From Sediminicoccus sp. KRV36 (GTDB lineage: Bacteria > Pseudomonadota > Alphaproteobacteria > Acetobacterales > Acetobacteraceae): a DNA stretch of 64,000 nucleotides. A program made the position numbers and the translations under genes. Shown piece by piece: positions 8,390-17,761 of this stretch (position 1 is the first letter of the stretch; the number at the start of each line of letters is the position of its first letter). The stretch is taken from NCBI RefSeq assembly GCF_023243115.1, contig NZ_CP085081.1, forward strand, positions 2,294,001-2,358,000. Direction: 5' to 3'. Below the pieces are notes generated by a model. The model saw nothing but the letters and a program-made list of their open reading frames with translations. It made no database searches and was not told the origin of the DNA.

Positions 8390-9526
8390 TTAATCCGCTG
8401 TAAGCTCGTCATACAGCGCCCGGTCCGTGGCGCCCTCCGTGCCGAAGATCAGCACCCGGCTTTCCGGCGTCAGGCCCAGCAGCGCGCCCGCCATCGGCTC
8501 GGCCAGCGCGCCTTCAAGGGCGATCAGCCCCGCCACGCCCGATTCGCCAGCCTCGATGCCCTGGGCCTTCAGCGCGCGCATGGCCGGGCCCACCACCGCA
8601 TCGGGCACGGTGAGGGCGGCGAAGGCGCTTCGCTCCAGCTCCTGCCAGGCGAGCAGGGAGGGCTCGCCGCAGGCCAGCCCCGCCATGAGGGTGTCCAGCG
8701 CGCCGGTCACCACGCGCAGCTCGCCCGCTTCCAGGCTGTTGGTCAGGCAGGCGGCTTCCTCGGGCTCGGCCAGGATCAGGCGCGGGGCGGTGCCGCACAT
8801 GGCGCGCAGCTGCACCGCGACAGCCGCCGCCACGCCGCCCACCCCGCAGGGGACGAAGACATGGGTGGGCACCACGCCGGCCATCTGGGTGATGGCTTCC
8901 TCCGCCATCAGGCGATAGCCCTGCATCACATCGCGCGGCGGCTCGGTATAGCCGGGGTAGGAGGTGTCGCTGATCACGAACCAGGCATGCTCGTCGGCGG
9001 CATTCTGGGCGGCGCGCACGCTGTCATCGTAATTGCCCGGCACCACGCGGATTTCGGCGCCGAAGCGGGCGATGGCGTCCCGCCGGCCCTGGCTGACATT
9101 TTCATGCACGAAAATGACGCAGCTGGCGCCAAAGCGCTGCGCCCCCCAGGCAACGGAGCGGCCGTGATTGCCGTCCGTCGCGCAGGTGACGGTGATCTGC
9201 CCGGTGGCGTGGGCGTATTGGCCGGATTCCAGCGCAGCACCGCTCGCGTTGTTCGCCGTGCCCCGGCGGGCCAGCTCGGCCCCCAGCAGCTTGCACACGG
9301 CATAGGCGCCGCCCAGCGCCTTGAAGCTGCCCACGCCGAAGCGCCCGCTCTCATCCTTGAAATGCACCGAGGCGACGCCCGGGATGTCCAGCGCATGCAG
9401 GGGCGTCGGCGCATAGCCGGGCCAGCTGGTGATTTCCCGCCGCGCCCGGCGATAGCCGCCCTCGGGCAGGACGATGATTCCGGGGGTGCCGTGATGGCGG
9501 TTCAGGACCAGGCGAAAGGGGTGCAT
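8390..9526 (-). CDS. dpaL: Diaminopropionate ammonia-lyase
   Basis: A PLP enzyme of 378 residues that converts 2,3-diaminopropionate to pyruvate and ammonia through 2-aminoacrylate. The PLP lysine is K69 in GSFKALGGAY, and the phosphate loop is CGVGGVAAAV. The N-terminal SWPGYAPTPLHAL and C-terminal GESGVAGL segments also match the DpaL/YgeX family. The ATG at 9526 has only a weak ribosome site. It is divergent by 46 bp from a two-gene operon encoding a dehydrogenase and a RidA protein; RidA enzymes hydrolyse 2-aminoacrylate, so the pairing makes biochemical sense. Confidence 0.85.
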   Translation of the reverse strand: MHPFRLVLNRHHGTPGIIVLPEGGYRRARREITSWPGYAPTPLHALDIPGVASVHFKDESGRFGVGSFKALGGAYAVCKLLGAELARRGTANNASGAALESGQYAHATGQITVTCATDGNHGRSVAWGAQRFGASCVIFVHENVSQGRRDAIARFGAEIRVVPGNYDDSVRAAQNAADEHAWFVISDTSYPGYTEPPRDVMQGYRLMAEEAITQMAGVVPTHVFVPCGVGGVAAAVAVQLRAMCGTAPRLILAEPEEAACLTNSLEAGELRVVTGALDTLMAGLACGEPSLLAWQELERSAFAALTVPDAVVGPAMRALKAQGIEAGESGVAGLIALEGALAEPMAGALLGLTPESRVLIFGTEGATDRALYDELTAD

Positions 9527-9572
9527 GGGGCGTGAGCTTGGCGGGACGCGCGCCCGGGGGCAATCTGCCCCC

Positions 9573-10568
9573 ATGCAAATCACCATTCTGGGCGGCGGGG
9601 GTTTCCTTGGCCGCAAATTCGCCGAGCGGCTCGCCGCGGAGGGCCATCTGGGCGGCCAGCCCGTCACCAGCCTGGTCCTGTTCGACCTGGCGGCCCCGAG
9701 GCCGCTGGCAGCACCCTTCCCGGTGACCTGCCTGGGCGGCGATGTCGCGAGCCTGGCCGATGTCTCGGCCGCCATCCCGCCCGGAACCTCGCTCGTCGTC
9801 CACCTCGCCGCCGTGGTGAGTGCGGCGGCCGAGGCGGATTTCGATCTCGGCATGCGGGTGAATCTGCACGGCACGCTTACGGTGATCGAAGCCTGCCGGA
9901 AGCTTGCTGGACCGGCGATTCACGGCCTGGCCGCCCCGCCGCGCGTGCTGTTCACCTCCAGCGTCGCAAGCTTCGGCGGCGGGCAGGCGGCGTTGCTGCC
10001 CGATGATGCCCGGCAGATCCCGACCAATTCCTACGGCGCGCAGAAGGCCGCCGCCGAGCTGCTGTTGCAGGATGCCAGCCGCAAGGGATTCCTGGATGCC
10101 GTCTCGATCCGCCTGCCCACGGTGATCGTGCGCCCGGGGCGGCCGAACAAGGCGGCCTCCTCCTTCTTCTCGGCCATCCTGCGGGAGCCTCTGCTGGGGC
10201 TTGAGACGCCCTTGCCGGTCGGCGAGGATTTCCGCGTCTGGGTCTGCTCGCCCCGCCGCGCGGTGGACTGGCTGTTCCACGCGGCGGTGATGGAGACCGC
10301 CCCGCTCGGGGTGGATCGCGGGATCAACCCGCCTGGGCTGGCCGTCAGCGTGGGCGAGATGCTGGCCGCGCTCAGCCCCGCCGAGCGGGCCCTGGTGAAG
10401 CGTGAGCCGGATGCGGCCATTGCCGGCATTGTCGGCGGCTGGCCGGCCGAATTCACCGCCACGCGGGCGCGCGCCCTGGGCTTCACCCCGCAGGAGGGCG
10501 TGCCGCAGATTCTCGCTGCCTTCCGTGAGGATGACCTGGCCGCGACCCGCGCGGAGCGAGGCCTGTGA
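9573..10568 (+). CDS. NAD-dependent epimerase/dehydratase, D-erythronate dehydrogenase-like
   Basis: An extended-SDR protein of 331 residues. The Rossmann motif GGGGFLG is at 7-13, the active-site pair Y154/K158 is in SYGAQK, and Ser130 is in TSS. The overall pattern (LVVHLAA, RLPTVIVRPG, RVWVCSPRRAVDWLFHA) matches the DenD group, which oxidises D-erythronate at C2; other four-carbon acid substrates are possible. The stop overlaps the next start (GTGA), so it is coupled to ridA. No otnK/otnC partner genes are next to it, which lowers confidence in the exact substrate. Confidence 0.75.
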   Translation: MQITILGGGGFLGRKFAERLAAEGHLGGQPVTSLVLFDLAAPRPLAAPFPVTCLGGDVASLADVSAAIPPGTSLVVHLAAVVSAAAEADFDLGMRVNLHGTLTVIEACRKLAGPAIHGLAAPPRVLFTSSVASFGGGQAALLPDDARQIPTNSYGAQKAAAELLLQDASRKGFLDAVSIRLPTVIVRPGRPNKAASSFFSAILREPLLGLETPLPVGEDFRVWVCSPRRAVDWLFHAAVMETAPLGVDRGINPPGLAVSVGEMLAALSPAERALVKREPDAAIAGIVGGWPAEFTATRARALGFTPQEGVPQILAAFREDDLAATRAERGL

Positions 10569-10960
10569 GCCTGGAGATCACGCGCTTCGTGCTGAGCGAC
10601 GGCCCCAAGCGCGTCGCTCCCTTCAGCCACGCGGTGCGCGCCGGGGATTTCCTCTTCGTGACCGGCCAGATGCCGACCGACCCGGCCGACAACACCCGCT
10701 GCGTGGCGGGCGGGATCGAAGCCCAGACGCAGCAGGTCATCGCCAATCTGAAGGCCGTGCTGGCCGGATGCGGTGCCGCCTGGGAGCGCACGGTGATGGC
10801 GCGCATCTACCTGACGGATTTCGCGCGGGACTACGCCGCGATGAACGCCATCTGGGAAACCAGCTTCCCCGAGGGCGGGCTGCCGGCGCGGACCACGGTG
10901 GGCGTCACGGGCCTCGCGCTCGGCGCCCTGGTGGAGGTGGATCTGGTCGTCGCGCTCTGA
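10565..10960 (+). CDS. RidA-family enamine/imine deaminase
   Basis: A 131-residue YjgF/YER057c/UK114 protein. Arg109 in LPARTTVGV and the C-terminal VEVDLVVAL strand with Glu124 correspond to the active-site Arg and Glu of RidA. These trimeric cytoplasmic enzymes hydrolyse reactive enamines such as 2-aminoacrylate. It starts with GTG inside the stop of the upstream dehydrogenase (GTGA). The divergent neighbour dpaL makes 2-aminoacrylate, which supports a detoxifying or product-releasing role. A second, different RidA lies at 31969-32358. Confidence 0.85.
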   Translation: MSLEITRFVLSDGPKRVAPFSHAVRAGDFLFVTGQMPTDPADNTRCVAGGIEAQTQQVIANLKAVLAGCGAAWERTVMARIYLTDFARDYAAMNAIWETSFPEGGLPARTTVGVTGLALGALVEVDLVVAL

Positions 10961-11042
10961 GCCGCCATGGCGGGTTGCGAATCATCTTCACGCAACGGCC
11001 TGCGCGTGGGAGCGTCATTCCCGACATAGGGGGGAATGGGCG

Positions 11043-11576
11043 ATGGCGATTTCGCGCAGCGCGGCGGTGATGCTTTTGATGCTGGCGCCCCTCATCCTGG
11101 CGGGCTGCGAGACCGTGGCGCCCCTGATCGCGAGCCCGCCGGCCATCCCCGCCGCCGAGCCCGCGGCCCCGGCGGCCGAGCCGCCCGGCCTCGCCATGGC
11201 GCCGCGCCGGGCCTGGCGCCGCATTCCCCTGACGCGGGGCGCGCGCATGGCAGAAGCCTTCGTCGCCTCGGAGGTGGTGATCAGCCCGGATGGGACGCGG
11301 CGCGCCTGGATGGTGATCAATCTGCTGGAGCCCATTCGCCTGCCCGAGACGGGCGGCACCGCGCGCAGTGCGGCGTATCTGGCGGATTTCCGCTGCGATC
11401 CGCATGGCTGGAGCCCGATCCTCGGCATCTGGTACACCCAGCGCAATGCGGTGGATGAGGCGCTGCGCGAGCCGGCCCGCGGGCCCAGTGGCAGCCGCGA
11501 TGTGGGGACCGGCAGCTTCATGGATGTCTTCGTCAACGCCGCCTGCCGCAACCCGCGCCGGGCCGCGCGCCGTTAG
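11043..11576 (+). CDS. Putative lipoprotein of unknown function
   Basis: A 177-residue protein I do not recognise. It begins with a lipoprotein signal ending in LILAGC (Cys22), then an Ala/Pro-rich linker (residues about 30-52), then a compact domain with a conserved-looking stretch RSAAYLADFRCDPHGW and a second Cys near the C-terminus. A faint resemblance to the surface-adhesin E-type fold is not strong enough to name it. A G-rich ribosome site lies upstream. Probably monocistronic; it is followed by about 265 bp with no gene I can support. Confidence 0.7.
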   Translation: MAISRSAAVMLLMLAPLILAGCETVAPLIASPPAIPAAEPAAPAAEPPGLAMAPRRAWRRIPLTRGARMAEAFVASEVVISPDGTRRAWMVINLLEPIRLPETGGTARSAAYLADFRCDPHGWSPILGIWYTQRNAVDEALREPARGPSGSRDVGTGSFMDVFVNAACRNPRRAARR

Positions 11577-11842
11577 CGCCTCATCCGTTCAAACGGGATC
11601 GCTTTCACGGATAAGGATGCTCGAAAATCGATGGGCCAGGGATTGTGTGGTGAGCCCTGGCGAACGGAACAAGCTCCAGGCAGTGGTGCCTTCGCAAGGG
11701 CCGGCCGCGCTTATTCCGCCCGGATGGGGTGGGTCCGCATGCCTTTCGGCGCGGCCGATCGGCGCCATCGGCACAAAGCTATCGCGCGGGTGGCGGGGTT
11801 TGGGCAGGATCACCGCCTGAACCCAAACCGGAGTTTAGCAAC
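11577..11842. other. Intergenic region without a supported gene
   Basis: About 265 bp between two small exported-protein genes. A short CCAGGG/CCCTGG dyad with a 13-base spacer is the only structure seen. The frames that cross it have no ribosome site and no recognisable product. It probably contains the promoter of the gene at 11843. Confidence 0.5.
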
Positions 11843-12244
11843 GTGAAACGCTTTTTCTCCCTGGCCCCATGGGCCCTCGCACTCTGTCTTGCCTTGCCCG
11901 GGCTGGCCCGGGCCCAGGCTCCGGCCCCCGCGCAGGATTGCGTGGCGGCCGGCCTGCTGGCGGTGGACAGCGTGAGCTACGGCACGCAGCGCGTGCCGCG
12001 TGACCCGAACCAGCGCGGCGGCAGCGAATGGGTGACGCTGAGCGTGGGGCTGCGCAACATCTCCACCACCCCGGTCAGTTTTACGGCAAGCTTTTCGGCC
12101 CGCCCGGTGATGCAGGATTTCCTGGCCGGCCAGCGCTGGAGCCTGACCGCCGGAAGCCGCACCACCATCATCGTGGCGAATATGCTGAGCCCGGGGATGC
12201 CGGAGAGCTCGGTGCGGCAGTTGCTGCGGCTCAATTGCGCCTGA
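11843..12244 (+). CDS. Small secreted protein of unknown function
   Basis: A 133-residue exported protein starting with GTG at 11843 (GGAG a few bases upstream). A clear Sec signal peptide (FFSLAPWALALCLALPGLARAQA) is followed by a mature domain of about 105 residues with a Cys near each end (QDCVAAG and LRLNCA at the terminus), suggesting a disulfide. The central part, WVTLSVGLRNISTTPVSFTA, looks like an immunoglobulin-like beta sandwich. I cannot assign a function. The long upstream in-frame extension was rejected because the signal peptide begins at the GTG. Confidence 0.7.
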   Translation: MKRFFSLAPWALALCLALPGLARAQAPAPAQDCVAAGLLAVDSVSYGTQRVPRDPNQRGGSEWVTLSVGLRNISTTPVSFTASFSARPVMQDFLAGQRWSLTAGSRTTIIVANMLSPGMPESSVRQLLRLNCA

Positions 12245-12301
12245 AGCCCGGCCCTCGCCCCGCCACTATGATTCCGCGGTTGGGGTGAGCGCCCCGGAAA
12301 T

Positions 12302-13273
12302 CTAGGCGTGGTGGCAGGCCAGCAGCCCGCCATCGGCGCGCGCGGCTAGCACCGGCCGTTCCCGCCGGCACAATTCCGTCGCGATGGGGCAGCGCGGATG
12401 AAACGCGCAGCCCGGAGGCGGGGCGAGGGGGGAGGGCAATTCCCCCGCGATCGGCTTCAGCGCCGCCGCCTGGCCCAGCTTGGGCGAGGAATCCAGCAGG
12501 GCGCGCGTATAGGGGTGCCCCGGTGCGGCATAGATGCGCGCGGCCGTGCCCGATTCCACGATGCGGCCCAGATACATGATCGCCACCCGGTCCGAGACGT
12601 GCCGCACCACGCCGAGATCATGCGAGATGAACAGGCAGGTCAGCCCCAGATCCCGCCGCAGATCGAGAAACAGGTTCAGGATTTGCGCCTGGATCGAGAC
12701 ATCGAGCGAGGCGACGGGCTCATCGCAGATCAGCAGATCGGGCTGCATGGCCAGCGCACGCGCAATCGCCACGCGCTGCCGCTGCCCGCCCGAGAATTGA
12801 TGCGGGAAGCGCTGCGCGAAAGCCGGGTCCAGCCCGACCCGCGCCAGCCAATCCGAAACCAGCGCGCCGCTGGCCGCACGGCTCACCAGCCCATGCGCGA
12901 TGGGGCCTTCGGCGATGCTGTCCCCGATGCGCCGGCGTGGGTTGAGCGAGGCGAAGGGGTCCTGGAACACCGTCTGGATGCGCGTGGTGATCTTGTGGCC
13001 GCCGCGCATGGGCGATGCGCCATCCAGCAGCACCCGGCCGGAACTTGGGGCCATGATCCCGGCCAGCATGCGCCCCAGCGTGGATTTCCCGCAGCCGCTT
13101 TCGCCGACCAGCCCCAGCGTCTCACCCTTCTGGATGGCCAGCGAGACATCGGTCACGGCCTGCAGCGCGCGGCGATCCGTCCCGGCACCAAAGGCGGCCG
13201 CGATGCGGTCCCCCCATGTGGGCTTGCGCGCGAATCGGCGCGTCACGCCCTCGGCGATCAGCAGCGGCGTCAT
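12302..13273 (-). CDS. Dipeptide/oligopeptide ABC transporter ATP-binding protein (DppF type)
   Basis: A 323-residue ATPase with Walker A GESGCGKS at 57-64, signature FSGGQRQR, Walker B LICDEPVASLD and the C-terminal PGCAFHPRCP oligopeptide-transport motif. It is the second ATPase of the dpp-type operon and starts with ATGA overlap to the stop of the DppD-type gene. The family imports peptides and also many other solutes, so the substrate is set by the receptor encoded divergently at 16165. Confidence 0.9.
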   Translation of the reverse strand: MTPLLIAEGVTRRFARKPTWGDRIAAAFGAGTDRRALQAVTDVSLAIQKGETLGLVGESGCGKSTLGRMLAGIMAPSSGRVLLDGASPMRGGHKITTRIQTVFQDPFASLNPRRRIGDSIAEGPIAHGLVSRAASGALVSDWLARVGLDPAFAQRFPHQFSGGQRQRVAIARALAMQPDLLICDEPVASLDVSIQAQILNLFLDLRRDLGLTCLFISHDLGVVRHVSDRVAIMYLGRIVESGTAARIYAAPGHPYTRALLDSSPKLGQAAALKPIAGELPSPLAPPPGCAFHPRCPIATELCRRERPVLAARADGGLLACHHA

Positions 13274-14262
13274 GCGCCGGGTGCCAGCGGGTGGTGGCAC
13301 AGCGCCATGCGCCCGCCCAGCTGCACGACCGGCGGGTCGGTGCCACAGGCGGTATCGGCGCGGGGGCAGCGGGGCGCGAAGGCGCAGCCAGGCGGCAGCG
13401 AGAGCAGGGCCGGCGTATTGCCAGGGATCTGGTGCAGCCGCGCGCCGGGCTCGGCCATGGCGGGCAGGCTGTCCAGCAGGCCGCGCGTATAGGGGTGCAG
13501 CGGCGCTTGCAGCGTGGCGCCGACCGGGCCGGATTCCACGATACGGCCCGCATACATCACCATCACCCGGTCCGCCACGGCGGAGATGGCGGCTAGATCA
13601 TGCGAAATCCAGATCATCGCCGTGCCGCTTTCCCGCGCGAGGCTGCGCATCTCGACCAGGATCTGCGCCTGGATGGAGACATCCAGCGCGGTGGTGGGTT
13701 CATCGGCGATGATGAGATTGGGCGCGTGCAGCAGCGCCATGGCGATGGCCACGCGCTGGCGCATCCCGCCGGAGAATTCATGCGGGTAGGCATCCAGCCG
13801 CGCCACGGCCTCGGGGATGCCAAGCCGCGTCAGGCGATCCGCCGCGAGCGCCCGGGCGGCGGCCTCGGTCATGGCGGCATGCGCGCGCACGGCGAGCACC
13901 ATCTGCTGGCCGATGGTGAGCACGGGGTTGAGCGTGGCACCCGGGTCCTGGAACACCATGGCGATGCGCTTGCCGCGCAATTCCCGCATGGCCGGCGCGG
14001 CCAGGCCCACCAGCTCCTGCCCGTCAAACCGGATGCTGCCGCCGATGATGCGCCCGGGCGGGTCCACCAGGCCGATCAGCGAAAACCCGGTGACGGATTT
14101 GCCCGAGCCGCTTTCGCCCACCAACCCCAGGATTTCGCCGCGCTCCAGCGCGAAGGAGACGCCATCCACCGCGCGCGCGGCGCCGGCACGGGTCAGGAAA
14201 TGCGTCCGCAGGTCACGGACTTCGAGAAGGGCGTGCGGCCTTGCCGCGGGAAGAATGCTCAT
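13270..14262 (-). CDS. Dipeptide/oligopeptide ABC transporter ATP-binding protein (DppD type)
   Basis: A 330-residue ATPase with Walker A GESGSGKS at 49-56, signature FSGGMRQR, Walker B LIIADEPTTALD and a C-terminal PPGCAFAPRCP motif. Pairs with the DppF-type protein encoded next, overlapping by ATGA on both sides of the gene. The start MSILPAARPH at 14262 is set by overlap with the permease stop. Inner-membrane associated, cytoplasmic face. Confidence 0.9.
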   Translation of the reverse strand: MSILPAARPHALLEVRDLRTHFLTRAGAARAVDGVSFALERGEILGLVGESGSGKSVTGFSLIGLVDPPGRIIGGSIRFDGQELVGLAAPAMRELRGKRIAMVFQDPGATLNPVLTIGQQMVLAVRAHAAMTEAAARALAADRLTRLGIPEAVARLDAYPHEFSGGMRQRVAIAMALLHAPNLIIADEPTTALDVSIQAQILVEMRSLARESGTAMIWISHDLAAISAVADRVMVMYAGRIVESGPVGATLQAPLHPYTRGLLDSLPAMAEPGARLHQIPGNTPALLSLPPGCAFAPRCPRADTACGTDPPVVQLGGRMALCHHPLAPGA

Positions 14263-15119
14263 CGCCGCAGCCGCGGGTTGAACTGGTCGCGCAGCTGATC
14301 CCCCACCAGGTTGATCGCGACGATGAGGATGATGAGCGCGACGCCGGGATAGACCGAAATCCAGCTCCGCCCGTTCATCATGTAGGGAAAGCCATTGGCG
14401 ATGAGCATGCCGAGCGAGGGCTCGGTCGGCGGCAGACCGAGGCCCAGGAAGGAGAGCGTGGCCTCCAGCGCGATCGCATTGGCCACCTGCACCGTCGCCA
14501 CCACCAGCAGCGGCGGCAGGCAATTGGGCAGGATGTGGACGAAGACGATCCGCCAGCCGGAAAGCGGCGTGGCGCGCGCGGCCTCGATGTAGTCCTTCTG
14601 CCGCTCGGCCGTCGCGGCGCCATAGGCGGTGCGCGCGAAATAGGCATATTGCGCGGTGACCAGGGCCACGATCAGCGGCAGCTTGCCCTGGCCCAGCACC
14701 GCGACAAGCACCAGCGCGAGCAGGATGGGCGGGAAGGAGAGTTGCAGGTCCATCACGCGCATCACGCCATTCTCCACCCAGCCCCCCGCATGGGCGGCCA
14801 GAATGCCGAGCGTCACGCCGATGATGAGCGCGAGGCCGCCAGCGGCGAGGCCCATCGCCAGCGAAATCCGCAAGCCATGCAGGATGGCGGAGAACAGGTC
14901 CCGCCCCTGCGCATCTGTGCCGAGCCAGAAGACCATGCCCTCGTCATTCACGGTGCCCGGCGGGCGGCGCGCGTAAAGCAGATCGAGTGCCGCCAGGTCA
15001 TAAGGGTCCTGCGGGGCGATCCAGGGCGCCAGCAGGGCGGCGGCGATGATGGCGAGGACGACGATCAGCGCCAGCAGCGCCACCCGGTTCTCGGCGTATT
15101 CGGACCAGAAGCGCCTCAT
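14259..15119 (-). CDS. Dipeptide-type ABC transporter permease (DppC type)
   Basis: A 286-residue inner-membrane permease. The N-terminal OppC/DppC domain (ENRVALLALIVVLAI) and the LGTDAQGRDLFSAILHG segment are family hallmarks; the EAA loop is YIEAARATPLSGWRIVFVHI. The start at 15119 overlaps the upstream permease stop by ATGA, and the stop overlaps the DppD-type start. Together with the DppB-type protein it forms the membrane channel of the importer. Confidence 0.9.
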   Translation of the reverse strand: MRRFWSEYAENRVALLALIVVLAIIAAALLAPWIAPQDPYDLAALDLLYARRPPGTVNDEGMVFWLGTDAQGRDLFSAILHGLRISLAMGLAAGGLALIIGVTLGILAAHAGGWVENGVMRVMDLQLSFPPILLALVLVAVLGQGKLPLIVALVTAQYAYFARTAYGAATAERQKDYIEAARATPLSGWRIVFVHILPNCLPPLLVVATVQVANAIALEATLSFLGLGLPPTEPSLGMLIANGFPYMMNGRSWISVYPGVALIILIVAINLVGDQLRDQFNPRLRR

Positions 15120-16084
15120 GCCGCGCGCCGCAGGCGAGGGTCGAGCAGCGCGTAGGTGAGGTCCACGATCAGGTTCAGCGTGACGAAGAGGAAGGCCACC
15201 AGCACCAGGTATCCGACCATCACCGGCCGATCGAGCGAGGTGATGGAATCGATGATCAGCTTGCCCACGCCGGGCCAGGAGAAGATCGTCTCCGTCACCA
15301 CTGCGAAAGCGAGGGTGGAGCCGAATTCCAGGCCGAACACGGTGACGAGCGGGATGGAAATCAGCCGCAGCACATGATGCCGCAGGATGCTCCATTCCGA
15401 GAGGCCGGCCGCGCGGGCGAATTTTACCGTATCGCTCAGCATCACCTCCCGCGTGCCGGCGCGCGCCAGGCGGATCATCAGCGCCAGCTTGAACAGCGAG
15501 AGGTTGAGGGCCGGCAGCAGCATGAAGCGCAGCCCCTCCCAGGTCAGGAAGGACCAGCCGATGCCGAATAGCTCGACCGTCGGCCCGCGATTGCCGGCGG
15601 GCAGCCAGCCGAGATTGACCGCGAAGGTGAGGATCAGGATCAGCCCCACCCAGAAGGTCGGCACCGAAAATCCCAGCACGGAAATCGCCATGATGAGGCG
15701 TGAGACCGGGCTTTCCGGCCGGTAGCCCGCCCACATGCCGAGTGGAATGCCCAGCAGCGCGCCGATCAGCACGGCGGAAAGTGCAAGCTCCAGCGTGGCG
15801 GGCAGGCGGCTGAACACCAGCTCCGTCACCGGGATGTTGAAGACCAGCGAACGGCCCAGATCCCCCTGGGCAAGGCGGCCGAGAAACGCCCAGTATTGCC
15901 GCCAGAGCGGCTGGTCCAGCCCGTAATGCGCGATGGCCGCGGCGCGGATGTCCTGCGTCGCATCGGGCGAGATCAGCAGGTCAATCGGATTGCCGATGGC
16001 ATGGACGCCGGCAAAGACCAGTGCCGACATGGCGAGCATGACCAGCATGGATTGCAGCAGGCGTTGCAGGATGTAGCCGGGCAT
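15116..16084 (-). CDS. Dipeptide-type ABC transporter permease (DppB type)
   Basis: A 322-residue inner-membrane permease. The opening MPGYILQRLLQSMLVMLAMS, the conserved YGLDQPLWRQYWAFLGRLAQGDLGRS region (in several pieces) and the C-terminal DPRLRRAA are typical of DppB. First gene of the minus-strand operon, read away from the receptor gene at 16165; the 80-bp gap must carry the promoters of both units. The ATG at 16084 was preferred over longer in-frame options. Confidence 0.9.
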   Translation of the reverse strand: MPGYILQRLLQSMLVMLAMSALVFAGVHAIGNPIDLLISPDATQDIRAAAIAHYGLDQPLWRQYWAFLGRLAQGDLGRSLVFNIPVTELVFSRLPATLELALSAVLIGALLGIPLGMWAGYRPESPVSRLIMAISVLGFSVPTFWVGLILILTFAVNLGWLPAGNRGPTVELFGIGWSFLTWEGLRFMLLPALNLSLFKLALMIRLARAGTREVMLSDTVKFARAAGLSEWSILRHHVLRLISIPLVTVFGLEFGSTLAFAVVTETIFSWPGVGKLIIDSITSLDRPVMVGYLVLVAFLFVTLNLIVDLTYALLDPRLRRAA

Positions 16085-16164
16085 CAAACCCCTTCTGGGC
16101 CATGGACAGCGGGTGCGGGACCTTCCTAGCATGTGACGGCAAATCGCCACCGGGACAACCAGCC

Positions 16165-17751
16165 ATGCTCCATGATGTCAGGCGCCTCGCCCTCGCGGCA
16201 GGCCTCTCATTGCTCGCCGTTACGGCAAATGCCCAAACCCTGACGCTTGGGGTGCGCGCGGGCCCCGATTCGATTGACCCGCATTTCACCGCGACCGGCA
16301 CCCAGGCCGAGGCGCTGAAGCATGTGTTCGACACGCTCGTCTGGTCCGGGGACCAGTTGCAGCTGGAACCGGGCCTGGCGGAAAGCTGGCGGGCGGTGGA
16401 TGCCACCACCTGGGAGTTCAAGCTGCGCGCCGGCGTCACCTTCCATGACGGCTCGCCCTTCACGGCCGAGGATGTCGCGGCCTCGATCCGGCGGATGCAG
16501 ACGCTCTCGGGCCCCAACCCCACGCGCATCTATGTGCGGCGGGTGCAGGATGTGCAGATCGTGGACCCGCTGACGATCCGCGTCATCACCGATGGCCCGG
16601 CCCCCACCTTGCCGAACGACTTCATCCGCCTCTTCATAACCTCGGCCCGCGCGACGGCGAATCTGACGCCGCAGGATGCCAATGAGGCGTTCAATTCCGG
16701 CCGCGCGGCCATCGGCACCGGGCCCTATCGCTTCGTCTCCTGGACCCCGCGCGAGCAGCTTATTCTGGAGCGCAACGACAATTACTGGGGCGGGCGGCAG
16801 CCCTGGGCGCGGCATGTGCGGCGGGAAATCCCCAATGACGCGGCGCGCGTGGCCCAGCTGCGCACTGGCCAGGTGGACATGATCGTCCGCGTGCCCGCCG
16901 CCGATGTGCCGACCATGGAGCGCGATGCGAGCCTGCGCCTGGTGAAGGCCGATACTGTCTATGTCTTCAACCTGGAATTCGATTTCCGTGAGCCCACGCC
17001 GCAGGTGAGTGCGCGTGATGGCTCCCGCCTGGCCGCCAATCCCTTCCGCGACCCCCGCGTGCGTGAGGCGGTGGATCTGGCACTCGACCGCCGCGTCCTG
17101 GCCGAGGTGGCGATGGAGGGCCTCGGTGCGCCGCAGGGCCAGATGGTCACGCCGCGCATCTTCGGCTTCAACCCGGCCCTGCCGATTCCCACGCCCAATC
17201 TCGCGCGCTCCCGCCAGTTATTGGCCGAGGCGGGCTTCCCGCAGGGCTTCCGCTTCACACTGAGCTTCACCAATGACCGCCTGCCGGGCGATCGCGGCGT
17301 GGGCACGGCGATGGCGCAGATGCTGGCGCGCGTGGGTCTCGAAGTGCAGGCAGCGGGGCAGCCGGCGGCGGTGCTCTTTCCCGCCCGCACGCGGGGTGAG
17401 CTTTCGGCCGTCATGGCAGGCTGGGGCACGCTGACGGGCGAGGCGCATTACACCTATTCCTCCGTCGGCCACAGCAACAATCCTGGCCTGCGCCTCGGCG
17501 CCTTCAACTGGCGCCAATTCTCCGATGCCGAGCTGGACACGCTGATCCAGCAGGCCGCGGTGGAACTGGATACGGCCAGGCGCGAGCAACTGCTCCAGCA
17601 GGTGGGGGCCCGCTTCAACGCGTTGCGGGTTTCGCTGCCGCTTACCTCCATCACCTCGGCCTGGGCGATGCGGCGGGACCGGGTGAACCTGGTGCGGGCG
17701 CGGGCCGATGAGGATACGCTGGCGATGGATATCGTCCCCGTGGCCCGCTGA
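16165..17751 (+). CDS. Family 5 extracellular solute-binding protein (peptide-type ABC receptor)
   Basis: A 528-residue periplasmic receptor of the DppA/OppA family. The signal peptide (MLHDVRRLALAAGLSLLAVTANA) is followed by LGVRAGPDSIDPHFTATG and the family motif WEFKLRAGVTFHDGSPFTAEDV. It is divergent from the dppBCDF-type operon and so is the likely receptor for it. It is also the first gene of a plus-strand operon with a creatininase-family enzyme, a PanE-like reductase and an SDR, which suggests the imported ligand is a catabolic substrate rather than a simple dipeptide. Confidence 0.9.
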   Translation: MLHDVRRLALAAGLSLLAVTANAQTLTLGVRAGPDSIDPHFTATGTQAEALKHVFDTLVWSGDQLQLEPGLAESWRAVDATTWEFKLRAGVTFHDGSPFTAEDVAASIRRMQTLSGPNPTRIYVRRVQDVQIVDPLTIRVITDGPAPTLPNDFIRLFITSARATANLTPQDANEAFNSGRAAIGTGPYRFVSWTPREQLILERNDNYWGGRQPWARHVRREIPNDAARVAQLRTGQVDMIVRVPAADVPTMERDASLRLVKADTVYVFNLEFDFREPTPQVSARDGSRLAANPFRDPRVREAVDLALDRRVLAEVAMEGLGAPQGQMVTPRIFGFNPALPIPTPNLARSRQLLAEAGFPQGFRFTLSFTNDRLPGDRGVGTAMAQMLARVGLEVQAAGQPAAVLFPARTRGELSAVMAGWGTLTGEAHYTYSSVGHSNNPGLRLGAFNWRQFSDAELDTLIQQAAVELDTARREQLLQQVGARFNALRVSLPLTSITSAWAMRRDRVNLVRARADEDTLAMDIVPVAR

Positions 17752-17761
17752 GCCGCGCGCC

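Noticed and set aside
11577..11842. Possible small RNA or short gene in the intergenic region
   Set aside because: No ribosome site, terminator with U-tract or promoter pair was clear; only one weak dyad.
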